Shown one piece after another: positions 17,947 through 27,957 of a stretch of DNA of 64,000 nucleotides. Source of the DNA: Deltaproteobacteria bacterium (GTDB lineage: Bacteria > Desulfobacterota > Syntrophia > Syntrophales > UBA2185); the NCBI GenBank assembly GCA_026388545.1, contig JAPLJS010000114.1, positions 30,737 through 94,736 on the forward strand, given 5' to 3'. The notes under the pieces are model-generated. The model was given only the letters and a program-made list of their open reading frames with translations. It was not told the DNA's origin and did no database searches. Numbering within the stretch: position 1 is the first letter of the stretch; each line of letters begins with the position of its first letter. A program made the translations under genes and the position numbers.

Positions 17947-19428
17947 ATGTCCATAAAATTATACAACACACTTACGAAGAAGAAAGAAGCATTCGAACCC
18001 CTCATTGAGGGAAGAGTAAGCATCTATGTATGCGGCATCACTGCATATGATGTCTGTCACGTAGGTCATGCACGTTCGGCTGTGGTTTTCGATATCATTA
18101 CGAGGTATTTTAAGTATCGGGGTTATCACGTCACGTATGTGAAAAATTTCACCGATGTGGATGATAAAATCATTATAAAGGCCAATTCGGATGGGAAAAC
18201 AATATCTGAGATATCCGACAGGTATATCAGAGAGCATGACGAAGATATGGACACACTCCGGATAGCCCGGCCTACATTTGCCCCCAGGGCTACAGAACAC
18301 ATCGATGGCATGATAAACCTGATCAGGATTCTCTTTGATAAAGGTCTGGCGTATGAGGTCGATGGTGATGTGTACTACGCAGTTGAAAAATTTAAGGGAT
18401 ACGGGAAGCTTTCAGGCAGAAGCCTGGAAGATATGTCGGCCGGCGCCCGGGTGGATGTGAGCGAGAAAAAAAGGAATCCCCTCGATTTTGCCCTCTGGAA
18501 GGGCAGCAAAGAAGGGGAACCGTGGTGGGAAAGCCCCTGGGGCAGGGGGAGACCGGGGTGGCATATTGAGTGTTCGGTTATGAGTCAGCATTTTCTGGGG
18601 GAGACTTTTGACATCCACGGCGGCGGAGAAGACTTGATATTCCCGCATCATGAAAACGAGATTGCGCAGTCGGAAGGCGCAACGGGGAAACCCCTGGCCA
18701 ACTACTGGATATATAATGGTTTTGTCAAAGTCAGCAGCGAAAAGATGTCGAAATCCCTCGGCAACTTCTTTACCGTGAAGGATATTTTACAAAATTACCA
18801 CCCGGAAGTGTTGAGGCTCTTCATGCTTCAGAGCCATTACAAGAGCCCTGTTGACTTTTCGGATGAGTCCCTTGCCGAGGCAAGGATGGGTATGGATCGG
18901 TTCTACGCAACTTTGAAAGCTATCAAAGAAGTATTGGCAGGTTGTGGGAGTTTCTCCGGGATCACCATTGAAAATCTTTCCGGAAAAGACAGAGATATAG
19001 TTGACAGGCTTATATCACTTCCGGATAAATTCAAAGATGCTATGGACGATGATTTTAATACGCCGAGAACCATTGGCTATATCTTCGATATTGTGAGACT
19101 TGTCAATGGTTACATGGCAGATGAGAAATTGCCCGTCTCAGCCGAAACATGCTTTGCCCTCTATACGGCAAAAAGAGTTATTACGGCAACAGGTGGGGTC
19201 TTAGGGTTATTCTTCGACGACCCTGACGATTATTTCACGCAGGATAGGGACAGGGAAGCCAGAAAACAGGGATTGGATGTGAATGAAATAGATCGTCTGA
19301 TTGAAGAAAGACGAACCGCCCGGCTGGCAAAGGACTGGAAAAGAGCCGATGAGATCAGGCGTGCCCTTGCGGAAAAAAAGATCATCCTCCAGGACACCCC
19401 TGCCGGCACCACCTGGAAAAGTGAATAA
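17947..19428 (+). CDS. cysS: Cysteinyl-tRNA synthetase
   Basis: A 493-residue class I aminoacyl-tRNA synthetase charging tRNA-Cys. YVCGITAYDVCHVGHARS contains the HIGH-type motif and a zinc-ligand Cys. The second zinc cysteine is in HIECSVMSQHF with HGGGEDLIFPHHENE after it. The KMSKS loop is intact, and the anticodon-binding helical domain ends the protein. ATG 17947 (MSIKLYNTLTKKKE) fits the family and follows CAGGAAG; an in-frame TTG at 17932 is less likely. Confidence 0.96.
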   Translation: MSIKLYNTLTKKKEAFEPLIEGRVSIYVCGITAYDVCHVGHARSAVVFDIITRYFKYRGYHVTYVKNFTDVDDKIIIKANSDGKTISEISDRYIREHDEDMDTLRIARPTFAPRATEHIDGMINLIRILFDKGLAYEVDGDVYYAVEKFKGYGKLSGRSLEDMSAGARVDVSEKKRNPLDFALWKGSKEGEPWWESPWGRGRPGWHIECSVMSQHFLGETFDIHGGGEDLIFPHHENEIAQSEGATGKPLANYWIYNGFVKVSSEKMSKSLGNFFTVKDILQNYHPEVLRLFMLQSHYKSPVDFSDESLAEARMGMDRFYATLKAIKEVLAGCGSFSGITIENLSGKDRDIVDRLISLPDKFKDAMDDDFNTPRTIGYIFDIVRLVNGYMADEKLPVSAETCFALYTAKRVITATGGVLGLFFDDPDDYFTQDRDREARKQGLDVNEIDRLIEERRTARLAKDWKRADEIRRALAEKKIILQDTPAGTTWKSE

Positions 19429-19439
19429 ATGAAGACGCT

Positions 19440-19461
19440 AAAAAAGAGGTGAAGAACCTCT
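19440..19461 (-). terminator. Intrinsic terminator of the minus-strand operon
   Basis: Read on the minus strand, AGAGGT pairs with ACCTCT around a five-base loop, followed by six T (the A run at 19440-19445 on plus). It lies 32 bases beyond the stop of the PhzF gene and so ends that transcript. On the plus strand no T run follows, so it serves cysS poorly. Confidence 0.8.
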
Positions 19462-19492
19462 GTTGTGCGTTTTCCGAAATAATTTAATTCCC

Positions 19493-20290
19493 TCAGCAGT
19501 GATCCGACAACTCCCCCCGTAACACAGTGACGGCCTGTCCGCCGAGATAAACACGATCCTTATCCATGCGAACCCTCACGATACCGCCTCTGGATGAGGC
19601 CTGGTAGCCAACCGTCTCATGCTTGCCGAGCCGGGCCCCCCAGTATGGTCCAAGGCAACAATGTGCCGAACCCGTGACGGGGTCCTCATTGACGCCAACC
19701 TGTGGTGCAAAGAACCGGGAGACAAAATCGTATTCCGTGGAGCGGGAAGGGCTTGTGACGATGACGCCCCGCATCGGTATTGTTGCAAGGAGCGAAAAAT
19801 CGGGATTGATCCGGCGAATGGATTCTTCCGAATCGATTTCCACCAAATAGTCGAAGCGATTTTTCCCCACATAGGTAAATCCGACTCCCAGAGCACGGGA
19901 AAGATCCGGGGGCGCTGATGCTGAGGTTTCGGGTTCAACGGGGAAATTCATTTCGATCCAGTCATCCGTGAGTGCTGCCGTCAGCAATCCGCTTTTGGTA
20001 AAAAAGCGTGCCTGTTCTTTTGGATTGAGATACCCGATTTCCCATAAGGCATGGGCACTGGCGAGGGTGGCGTGTCCGCAGAGTTCCACCTCGACAGCCG
20101 GTGTGAACCAGCGGAGATTAAAACCATCCTCCCTTTTTTCCAGAAATGCTGTCTCGGAAAGATTCATCTCCCGTGCCACACTTTGCATCCACGTATCATC
20201 ACGATGTCGGGACAGGATACAGACAGCCGCAGGATTTCCCCTAAATGGTCGATCTGTAAATGCATCAATCTGAATAATTATTTCTCCCAT
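19493..20290 (-). CDS. PhzF-family isomerase/epimerase-like protein
   Basis: A 265-residue protein of the PhzF fold (two diaminopimelate-epimerase-like halves). The N-terminus IQIDAFTDRPFRGNPAAVC and the NLSETAFL segment, whose glutamate is the proposed acid/base in PhzF, are clear. So are CGHATLASAHAL and EDPVTGSAHC in the second half. Family members isomerise small cyclic or amino-acid-like substrates, and the substrate here is unknown. It is the last gene of the minus-strand operon and has no obvious tie to glycan synthesis. Confidence 0.9.
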   Translation of the reverse strand: MGEIIIQIDAFTDRPFRGNPAAVCILSRHRDDTWMQSVAREMNLSETAFLEKREDGFNLRWFTPAVEVELCGHATLASAHALWEIGYLNPKEQARFFTKSGLLTAALTDDWIEMNFPVEPETSASAPPDLSRALGVGFTYVGKNRFDYLVEIDSEESIRRINPDFSLLATIPMRGVIVTSPSRSTEYDFVSRFFAPQVGVNEDPVTGSAHCCLGPYWGARLGKHETVGYQASSRGGIVRVRMDKDRVYLGGQAVTVLRGELSDHC

Positions 20291-20362
20291 AGTTTGCCCC
20301 TGAAATTTAAATGAAGATATGTATACACAAGTATCATCATAGTTCGAAATGTTTCCCTGAAA

Positions 20363-21298
20363 TCAACGCCGCATTTTCCGAAAAGCCCGCCATAGAGTAA
20401 GCAGCCGCTCTGCGAGGATAGCAACGATCAATCGCGGTATCCAGAGCCAGAAAGGACTGAGACCCAGCGAAAGAAAGAGGCTGGGGTCTTCCACCATCGC
20501 ATGATTGATGCCGATGGAGAGATGCAGTTCTTCCAGTTCTTCTCTTGACAGGTGACCTGCCTTGACTTCTTCCACAATCACGGCCCCGCCGTATGCCACC
20601 CCGAAAATGACAGCGGTGAGCCAAAGGAATCCCATCTTTTGATCGAGGCCCATAATCTTCAAGAGCGGGTTGAGCAATCTTACCATAGGGTTGATCAAGT
20701 CAAAGGTCTTCAGGATTTCTAATAACGTCAGGATACACATAATAATCGCAAATATCTTGATACTGAGGATTAGTGTGGTAAATCCCCACTCATGAAATGC
20801 CTCAATAAAAGGTCGGGGTGTCTCGTAAGAGAAGTCTGAAGCAGACAATACAGTTGTCGTGATATCAAAAAAAGGCGCCACTGCGATTACCGTAAACAGG
20901 GCAGCGGCAAGACGGAATAATGTGGCTTTAAGGGGATGAATTCCTGATTTCGCCTGGACAATGCCTTCCTGAATCAGATTATGGGCGATAAGAAGAAAAA
21001 TGGCCATCAGAGTCATCTGATCCCTTGAGAAAGGAAGCACCGCCATTGCGGCAATCCCACCATAGATATTTGTGAGCATACCGATAAGGAGAGGTAAAGC
21101 AGCCATCGCCGGCAGACTGAGAAGGCTCATTACCGGCTGCAGGAGAAAATCAGCCCGGTTTAGCAAACCGCTCCAGGCAATAATGGCTGTGAAAAAAGAA
21201 ACGGGGAGGAGGATCTTCATGATCCATATAAAACCGTCCAAACCTTTACGAAGACCTGATATCAGGCCTTCTTTGAGCTGTTTTCTGTCCAGTTTCAT
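20363..21298 (-). CDS. Nucleoside-recognition (gate) domain membrane protein
   Basis: A 311-residue polytopic inner-membrane protein with about seven to eight hydrophobic segments. The pattern GLDGFIWIMKILLPVSFFTAIIAWSG and the later LWLTAVIFGVAYGGAVIVEE resemble the gate domain shared by nucleoside transporters and SpmA/SpmB-type proteins. The transported molecule is unknown. I start at ATG 21298, which has AAAGAAG directly upstream; a TTG 15 bases earlier is an alternative. It lies between a CgeB-like gene and the PhzF gene, likely in one operon. Confidence 0.75.
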   Translation of the reverse strand: MKLDRKQLKEGLISGLRKGLDGFIWIMKILLPVSFFTAIIAWSGLLNRADFLLQPVMSLLSLPAMAALPLLIGMLTNIYGGIAAMAVLPFSRDQMTLMAIFLLIAHNLIQEGIVQAKSGIHPLKATLFRLAAALFTVIAVAPFFDITTTVLSASDFSYETPRPFIEAFHEWGFTTLILSIKIFAIIMCILTLLEILKTFDLINPMVRLLNPLLKIMGLDQKMGFLWLTAVIFGVAYGGAVIVEEVKAGHLSREELEELHLSIGINHAMVEDPSLFLSLGLSPFWLWIPRLIVAILAERLLTLWRAFRKMRR

Positions 21299-21327
21299 GA
21301 TTGCTTCTTTCAATATAGTCGCAATGA

Positions 21328-22512
21328 CTAGATTAATCCTAGAAGGTGGAATATCTTCTCAAAGCGCATCTCCCAGGAATGTTCACGACGTGCGCGTTCG
21401 AATCCCTTCCTTCTGATCTCATCAGCCTTTTCACGACTTGATAAAAGAAAACGGATTTTTTCCACCAGGTCATCAAAATCTTTATAGGTAAGAATCTCTG
21501 AGCCAAGGTTATAAAATCTATCCAGCTCAGGATGGTATTCGGTAAGGTAAAGCCCTCCGCTCATGGGTATTTCAAAATCCCTCCCTTTAAGACAATAAGT
21601 GTTGCTAAGGCCGATGACACCTCCGAAGCCTAAGCTAATCCGGCTTTTTGAGTACATGCGTACCATATCTTCCGTAGACAGGGGGCCATTCGGCCAGCCG
21701 TACCCGTAGGCTTCGACGTGAATGCCGCGAGAGGCAAGTCTTTTGATGATCTCAGATCGATTTCCATAGCACTGGCCTACGAAGGACACATCGATGGTTT
21801 TTTCTAGAGTATGTGGTCGATGGATTTCCGGGTTTGCCCCTTCGGGAAAATGGAGGGGAATTGCTCCCTCCACACAATATTTTTTCACGGCATCCTCCGT
21901 GCTCGTCCAGCAAATGTCAAAATAACGGCAGATATCCCTGGAGCCCATGGACCGACTTCGTCTGATTTTACCCACAAAATGTTCCTTGTCGTTCAGGGCA
22001 AGATTAACCATGGGAACGCCGAAGTTCCTTAATGTACGAACAGTTTCCGGCGTCACCAGCTCCCCGGAAAGATAGGTAAAGATAACATCGGTTGAGTCCT
22101 GTTTCATCCACTGTTCTGCCCGTTTTACGAGGTCTCTATTCATTTCTGCCATTACAGCTTTCTGCCAATTTTTTTTCTGGTGGTTGAATTGTTCAAACCA
22201 GTCGTAGTGCCGGACCTGCCCGAATTTTTCGAGAGATGGTTTCAATGATTCATTTTCCCAGTTGTAATGGTGATAGATGGCGAGTATTTTCAAACTCCCC
22301 TTGTCTTTTCGGCGAATATGGGGGAACCTGTTTTTCATAGCCTGCCGGATGGTTTTCTCGTCGGGAATGGTAAGATTGTGTGAAGTGAATAGAGTGTAAT
22401 AGTAGCGTTGTTCCCGCTTCAGCCTGAGATCGTTTTTCCAGATCCGAAATTGTTTCCGGTATTTTTTCAAAGGGTCATTCATGGCTGCACAGGAGTTAGA
22501 TAAGCATGTCAT
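21328..22512 (-). CDS. CgeB-like glycosyltransferase
   Basis: A 394-residue protein with a two-domain GT-B layout. The C-terminal half matches the CgeB/YkvP family: DVSFVGQCYGNRSEIIKRL, then GFGGVIGLSNTYCLKGRDFEIPMSGGLYLTEYHPEL and FLLSSREKADEIRRKGFERARREHSW. Such proteins transfer a sugar to surface glycans or protein. The start is taken at ATG 22512 because it overlaps the upstream stop by ATGA; ATG 22482 is an alternative. Confidence 0.8.
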   Translation of the reverse strand: MTCLSNSCAAMNDPLKKYRKQFRIWKNDLRLKREQRYYYTLFTSHNLTIPDEKTIRQAMKNRFPHIRRKDKGSLKILAIYHHYNWENESLKPSLEKFGQVRHYDWFEQFNHQKKNWQKAVMAEMNRDLVKRAEQWMKQDSTDVIFTYLSGELVTPETVRTLRNFGVPMVNLALNDKEHFVGKIRRSRSMGSRDICRYFDICWTSTEDAVKKYCVEGAIPLHFPEGANPEIHRPHTLEKTIDVSFVGQCYGNRSEIIKRLASRGIHVEAYGYGWPNGPLSTEDMVRMYSKSRISLGFGGVIGLSNTYCLKGRDFEIPMSGGLYLTEYHPELDRFYNLGSEILTYKDFDDLVEKIRFLLSSREKADEIRRKGFERARREHSWEMRFEKIFHLLGLI

Positions 22513-23293
22513 CCTGAAGGTTTTGTTTTTCTGGTTGTATAGAGTCTGGCTCCATTTGACTTGTTCACCCTGTCGTTCATCATGTTCAGGACATGGCCTG
22601 CATCGATAGCGGGAATGGAAAACCGCTCTGCTACGTCAACACATATCATGAGGGCTCCTATGCCTGCTCCAACGATACATATGTCCGTATCCGGCGGGAT
22701 CTGTTTCAGGATATCTTTTTTTATGAACTCCCAGCGTGTAGCAACGTATTCAGCGGGAGTTTCTACGAACGAAAGATCCGGGTGGCTCGAAAACCGGTCA
22801 AACCAGGTGCTGCAGGAATCTCTGTTGAATTCTGAGTTAAGGATACAGACTTTTTTGTGATCAACGAGGCGGATGAAATCCTCGGAGGTCAGGTAGGCAT
22901 AGACCACGTAGAAGGGTGTATAATTATCTGCAGTCAGTTCGATTTCGTTATGAAAGAGAAGTTTAAGAAATGTGGAGGCTGATGACTCCTCTTTTGAGCT
23001 GAGGAAAAGCTTAAACACCCCCCTTTTTTTACGAGTACTATTTCCCGGGAAAATCAGGGGTGCAAGCGTTCCCGATGCAGCCATCTTTTTAAGTGCCGTA
23101 ATGTGTGAGGGCATTGCTTTTTTAATAGCATCAACGGTTTCCGCCTGCCGGTAAGACAGATTTCCTCATCTGCCATTTGAGGAGTGTTCATTTTCAGAAC
23201 CGGCGTGTTGTCGATCTCCTTCAGCACTAACTTTTCAAAACGGAACTGTCCGCTCTGAATCAAATTGTTAACGTAGTCCGTCTTTGCCGCCAT
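22509..23293 (-). pseudogene. GT-D fold glycosyltransferase-like gene, frameshifted
   Basis: Two overlapping minus-strand frames make one gene of about 261 codons. The first (from 23293) reads MAAKTDYVNNLIQSGQFRFEK and loses sense after ADEEI. The downstream frame, read back past its apparent start, gives LSYRQAETVDAIKKAMPSH. One extra A in the AAA tract at 23161-23163 would join them. The C-terminal half has ICIVGAGIGALMICVDVAERF and PAIDAGHVLNMM, resembling the GT-D fold (DUF1792-type) end that closes with a DIGH-like motif. Whether this is a real mutation or a sequencing error cannot be told from one sequence. Confidence 0.7.
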
Positions 23294-23334
23294 TGTCTGC
23301 TATGCCTTTTTTAAAAATCACTGTTTTTTGTGAG

Positions 23335-24222
23335 TTATTTCTTTTGCTTAATACTATTTTCTATTTTGCAGATTTCGTCCTGAATAGCTTGATATTTAAT
23401 TAATTTTTCTTTCACATTTGCCTTATCTTTACAGAAGGGAATTGTCAGTTTCAGGGCAGCTATTCTCCACCGTGTCTTAAGTAAATGAGCTCTTTTGATT
23501 CGCGCTATGGTTTCGGGAAGATAATGCTTCTGATAAAATAGAAACTCGGCATTTGTTTTCTTTTTCCATACTTCCGATGACGTTGTCGGGCGCTCACTCT
23601 GCCCGCCATAATGAACAACAACGGCTGAATTTATATAACCGATTTCGTACTCTGATTTCCTGATTCTCAGACATAGATCCTCATCCTCGCCATAGAGGAA
23701 AAAATCCTCATCGAAACCTCTCATATCTTTTATCAACTTTGCGTGTGCTATCATACCGGCGCCGAGGACACAGGCTATTTGCCCTGGGAGCCCTGAGAGT
23801 TCACCTGCCGTGTATTTTTCCCCGGGATATCTGTAGGAAACCGAGTCTTGGTGGCTGCCGTCTGGATTGATTATTTTTGTCCCGGCGAGTCCGATGTACG
23901 GACATGCATCCATGAACGATACCGCTTCTTTAAAGGTTCCCGGCATTACACTCGTATCCGGGTTGAGGAAAAAGATGTAACGTCCGTTGCACTGTGTAAG
24001 TATCTGATTATTGGCGGCTGCGAATCCCCTGTTCTCTGTGTTTTCAATGAGAAGCACAGAGGGGAAATTGTTCCTTATAAAAGCTGCACTTCCATCCGTA
24101 GAGGCATTGTCGACGATAAAAATCTCTTTTTTTATCACGTCATCAGATGCAATAACCGATGCGAGGCAGGTTCCAATCAGATCGGATGTGTTATAGGACA
24201 CTATAATAATCGATAGATCCAT
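23335..24222 (-). CDS. Family 2 glycosyltransferase (rhamnosyltransferase-like)
   Basis: A 295-residue cytoplasmic GT-A enzyme that adds a sugar to a growing lipid-linked glycan. MDLSIIIVSYNTSDL opens the nucleotide-binding fold. VDNASTDGSAAF, ENRGFAAANNQ and the metal-binding FLNPDTS (a DxD-equivalent) follow, then DEDFFLYGEDEDLCLRIR with the catalytic acidic cluster. The pattern is that of WbbL/RfbN-type rhamnosyltransferases, but the donor is not certain. It sits five bases downstream of the GT4 gene. Confidence 0.9.
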   Translation of the reverse strand: MDLSIIIVSYNTSDLIGTCLASVIASDDVIKKEIFIVDNASTDGSAAFIRNNFPSVLLIENTENRGFAAANNQILTQCNGRYIFFLNPDTSVMPGTFKEAVSFMDACPYIGLAGTKIINPDGSHQDSVSYRYPGEKYTAGELSGLPGQIACVLGAGMIAHAKLIKDMRGFDEDFFLYGEDEDLCLRIRKSEYEIGYINSAVVVHYGGQSERPTTSSEVWKKKTNAEFLFYQKHYLPETIARIKRAHLLKTRWRIAALKLTIPFCKDKANVKEKLIKYQAIQDEICKIENSIKQKK

Positions 24223-24227
24223 GTTTT

Positions 24228-25370
24228 TTACGAATTTCGCTGCAGTAACTCATCATAAATGCTCTCGTATTTTTTCGCGATACTCTCCCATGTATTATTC
24301 AGCGCCGTCTCGCGGGCGGCTTCCCCCATTTGTATTCTTACCTCTTTGTTCAATAAAACACCAATTTTTTCACTGATTGTATCTATATCGGTCCTTTCTT
24401 CAATGATAAATCCATTGATACCATGCATTACGAGGTCTTTTGCACCAACATTCCCACTTACAACAACGGGCAAGGAAGCAGCCATGGCTTCCAGGACGGT
24501 TATGCCGAATGTGTCGAATTTTGATAAAATGGAAAACACATCGCTGGCAAGATAGATTTGTTCGAGTTTTTCTTTATGGATGCCGGCGAAAATAACATCG
24601 TTGCTTATTCCCAGGTTATTTGCCATCCGCCTGTATTTCTTTTCTTCACCTTTTCCCACAATGAGTAATTTGATTTTTGTTGCAAGATCACATTGTTTCA
24701 ATTTTGCCACAACTGCCATGAGTGTATCGAGGCCCTTGATGTCAAAGTTCATGGAAACGAAAAGAATAACAACGTCACATGGACCTATTCCCCAGAGGTT
24801 TCTTATTTCCTGACGGCATTGTTCTCGATCGAAATTTCGAAATCTTTCCACATCAACGCCGGGGTGAATTACCTGTACTTTTTCCGAATCAACATCGTAG
24901 ACTTGTAGAAATATTTCCTTCGTCAAATGTGATACAGGGAGGAATCTCCTGCATCTCACATTCTTTATTAAAATCTTTTCTACCCACTCTGTAGCATGGT
25001 CATGAAGACTCATGTGCTTCTTGCGGACCCCATGGATCCAGAATCGGTGAGGCGTGCCATGCATCGTATACATATCGGCCTCAAATATCCTCTCATGGGT
25101 ATGTATCAGATCAAAATCCATCTTTGCTATTTTGTTTTTTGCGAAGCAGGCAAAACTGATTGTTGTCAGAAATTTGGGAAAGGTAATAACAGGCACCCTG
25201 TGAAATGTAAGATTATCTGAGTTTGTCAGCCATTTGTTGGCGAAGACATGAATATCGTATTGGCGGTTAACGCTCAAACATTTTGTAAGTTCTGAAACGA
25301 AATTTTCTGCTCCGCCTACAAGGCCGTATTTGGGAATTACGATGGCTATTTTAGAGATATTATGTGTCAT
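24228..25370 (-). CDS. Family 4 glycosyltransferase
   Basis: A 380-residue GT-B enzyme. The N-terminal domain begins IAIVIPKYGLVGGAENFV. The C-terminal donor domain has VIHPGVDVERF, a LLIVGKGEE segment and FGITVLEAMAASLPVVVSGNVGAKD, which holds the EX7E-type motif. It probably uses a nucleotide hexose in lipid-linked glycan assembly. It is preceded by the ligase/polymerase gene 37 bases upstream and followed closely by a GT2 gene. Confidence 0.9.
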   Translation of the reverse strand: MTHNISKIAIVIPKYGLVGGAENFVSELTKCLSVNRQYDIHVFANKWLTNSDNLTFHRVPVITFPKFLTTISFACFAKNKIAKMDFDLIHTHERIFEADMYTMHGTPHRFWIHGVRKKHMSLHDHATEWVEKILIKNVRCRRFLPVSHLTKEIFLQVYDVDSEKVQVIHPGVDVERFRNFDREQCRQEIRNLWGIGPCDVVILFVSMNFDIKGLDTLMAVVAKLKQCDLATKIKLLIVGKGEEKKYRRMANNLGISNDVIFAGIHKEKLEQIYLASDVFSILSKFDTFGITVLEAMAASLPVVVSGNVGAKDLVMHGINGFIIEERTDIDTISEKIGVLLNKEVRIQMGEAARETALNNTWESIAKKYESIYDELLQRNS

Positions 25371-25407
25371 TTATGTGAGAAACGAACCCCTTTTGCTTCA
25401 CTATTGC

Positions 25408-26679
25408 TCAGTTGTTAGTATTGTTGGCAGTGTCAGGCTGGTCATGAATAACCCGCTCCTCCTGATTCAGACGCCATAATATTGTAATGATAGCAAGGAT
25501 TATATAAAACACAGTGGCCGATGCACTAAACAGAAATACGGGTTCCGCCATTCCGATTGTGAAGTAAGCTACAAACGAGATGACCGTAAATCTACCCCAC
25601 TCTTTGATATCATCGTCTCTTGTTTTTCTAATGGTTTCCCGACACATCTTTCCAAAGACAAAGATTATGGAAAAAAACAATATTAGACCAATTAAGCCAA
25701 GCCGCACGGTAATATCTAACAACAAATTATGGGGTGTATAAATTTCTTCTGGTCTATATTTTTCCGGTACTCTATTCATGTATGATTCTTTATCAATATT
25801 ATTAATAAACGTTTGCATACCGAAACCGATGCCTAATATAGGATGATCTTTGATTACTTCATAGGTGACATAATTAATTGCCAATCGTTGTTTTAAGGAT
25901 TCTGTTTTTAAGGGTGTAAAAATACCAATAAGCACCATGGCAATTAAAAAGAATAACGCGATCTTCTTTGCTTTTAGCAACAATAGGATGGTTGATGCAA
26001 TCACCAGAGATACGAAAGATCCTTTGCTTTGAGTCAAAAGCGTAGCGACAAGTAATGGAATCGTACAAGTAATGATAGTAACACGACGATCGAAACGAGA
26101 CTCTTGAAAAAAAAAGTTCAGACAGATGAGAATGGCAAAAATGGTTAATGTTCCGATAAAATTTACGGGAAGTTCCGTAGACACATTAACCGAATCAAAC
26201 AATAAATGGCCGAACCTTATCGTCTCAATCGGATTATCCATTATTGTATAATAATAGAACATTCCGGTAATTGAAAAAGTAGTAGCCGATATGACAATAA
26301 TCCATGCCAGCGAAGTTAGCCGCTTTTTAGAATTAAAAGAGTTGATTAACAAAAAATATAGAATAATGTGGTTCAGCAAATGCCCCCGCACGTCATGGAT
26401 AGTATTTTCCATATTCAGCGACCAGAAAATACTTAGAAATGACCATAACAAAAAAAGCATCAAGGGCAAGGTTAAAGGTGTTTTGAATATAAAGTTACTG
26501 CGTTTAAAAACAATTAAAACCAGCGCAATTAAAAGTGAAAAATAAAAACATAAATTCTTGATAGCGGTTGTATGTGGGAAAGGATTGCAAAAAATGAATA
26601 TTCCCATCAATATGGGAATACACAAATTCAAGCATTCAAATAATCGGCTGTACTTAGTTTTCAATGTTAGCTCATTCAT
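25408..26679 (-). CDS. O-antigen ligase / polymerase family membrane protein
   Basis: A 423-residue protein with about 10-12 membrane segments. A large periplasmic loop contains GIGFGMQTFINNIDKESY and the HNLLLDITVRLGLIG element. This matches the Wzy_C domain shared by WaaL ligases and Wzy polymerases. Those two roles cannot be told apart from sequence. The gene opens the minus-strand glycan operon, and a divergent promoter region must lie in the 183-base AT-rich gap to the next gene. Confidence 0.85.
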   Translation of the reverse strand: MNELTLKTKYSRLFECLNLCIPILMGIFIFCNPFPHTTAIKNLCFYFSLLIALVLIVFKRSNFIFKTPLTLPLMLFLLWSFLSIFWSLNMENTIHDVRGHLLNHIILYFLLINSFNSKKRLTSLAWIIVISATTFSITGMFYYYTIMDNPIETIRFGHLLFDSVNVSTELPVNFIGTLTIFAILICLNFFFQESRFDRRVTIITCTIPLLVATLLTQSKGSFVSLVIASTILLLLKAKKIALFFLIAMVLIGIFTPLKTESLKQRLAINYVTYEVIKDHPILGIGFGMQTFINNIDKESYMNRVPEKYRPEEIYTPHNLLLDITVRLGLIGLILFFSIIFVFGKMCRETIRKTRDDDIKEWGRFTVISFVAYFTIGMAEPVFLFSASATVFYIILAIITILWRLNQEERVIHDQPDTANNTNN

Positions 26680-26862
26680 ACAGTTACAATTTTAAATGCC
26701 TTCAGAGATTGGATGCAAATTAAGTGCGTTTCACTATCACACTCTCCTTTAAATTACACTATTTTAATGATACTGTCATTATGGTATAGATCGGCAGCGA
26801 ACACGATAGAGAAATGTTGCTCGTGATTAAAAATTTAAAAAAGAATTGTGTAACCATCACCA

Positions 26863-27786
26863 ATGATTCCTGATATTGCCTATCTGATTTTGAATTATAA
26901 TCCGGCCGGGGAACAAAAAGCCACGGGAATTCTCGGTACGGTACTCGATACATTCTATAATCGTAAAAGTCGGAATTTGTCCTGCGATGTTTTTCTCTTA
27001 GATCAGGGTTCACCTGAAATCCATCGAAAATGGATTGTCGATAAACAGAACCAGTACGGGTTTTCTACAATACTTTTGAACCGTAACATTGGTATCAGCC
27101 GGGCGATAAACCTTTTTGTGAGGACCTGTAAATCTCCGGTTTTGGGGTTGATAACCTCTGACGTTCTTATTACTACCGGAATGGACGAGGATTTGTTCAG
27201 CAAGGTGCAAATTCCGGAGGTTTATCAAGCCACACCGTTTACGGATAAGAGTGACGTGGATTACCAAATGTGGCAGCCCAGAGAAGAATTCGGCGCTGAT
27301 CACCTCGATCTAACGGATCTTAAAAAAACGAAAATATCTTTGCTCGAAAAACTAATCAATAAAGAGAAAAAAAGCTATCTCAGGTATATCGGTGTTGAAT
27401 TTAATGTCATGTTCTGGCGAAGAGCCATATTTGATGAAATCGGCTATTTTGATGAACAGTGGAAGGCATGCTATGAGAACAACGATTTTTCGCTGAGGTG
27501 TTTTCTTGCCGGTGGCTGCACGGCACTGAGCCTGAATTCATTTGTCTGGCATTATCACAAGGTTACGGAGAAGAATAGATCAAGAAGGCAATGCTTCACC
27601 CATTATGGAAACGATTGGGCGCAAAAAATGAGAAGAATGTGGGATGATAAATGGCCTGGCTTAAATAATTATATTGATATCTACAAACCGCTAAAAGATA
27701 AAAATATCTCCCATTACCCGAAACTATACGAGCAATTCAAAAAAAACATATATTTGTCGTATGAGCAGGATATTGATTATTTTTAG
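26863..27786 (+). CDS. Family 2 glycosyltransferase
   Basis: A 307-residue GT-A-like protein. It begins MIPDIAYLILNYNP and has NRNIGISRAINLF, then GLITSDVLITTG at the usual DxD site and FDEQWKACYENNDFSLRCF near residue 200, the ED-containing catalytic region. The sugar is unknown. It is divergent from the minus-strand operon and lacks a strong ribosome-binding site. The 171 bases after it contain no gene that I can see. Confidence 0.8.
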   Translation: MIPDIAYLILNYNPAGEQKATGILGTVLDTFYNRKSRNLSCDVFLLDQGSPEIHRKWIVDKQNQYGFSTILLNRNIGISRAINLFVRTCKSPVLGLITSDVLITTGMDEDLFSKVQIPEVYQATPFTDKSDVDYQMWQPREEFGADHLDLTDLKKTKISLLEKLINKEKKSYLRYIGVEFNVMFWRRAIFDEIGYFDEQWKACYENNDFSLRCFLAGGCTALSLNSFVWHYHKVTEKNRSRRQCFTHYGNDWAQKMRRMWDDKWPGLNNYIDIYKPLKDKNISHYPKLYEQFKKNIYLSYEQDIDYF

Positions 27787-27957
27787 ACTTTTTAACTTTT
27801 ATACTTTCTGTTTTACTTTGCCATTATACATGGAAGGAAATATTGAGAAGATCCTTCGTAATTCAGAAAAGTGGAAACAAATGCCGTAACGAAGTATCCT
27901 CAAAATATCCGAGTTTTATTTTTCCTGTTTAATTAATGCGGGTGATTTGAAAGGAAT

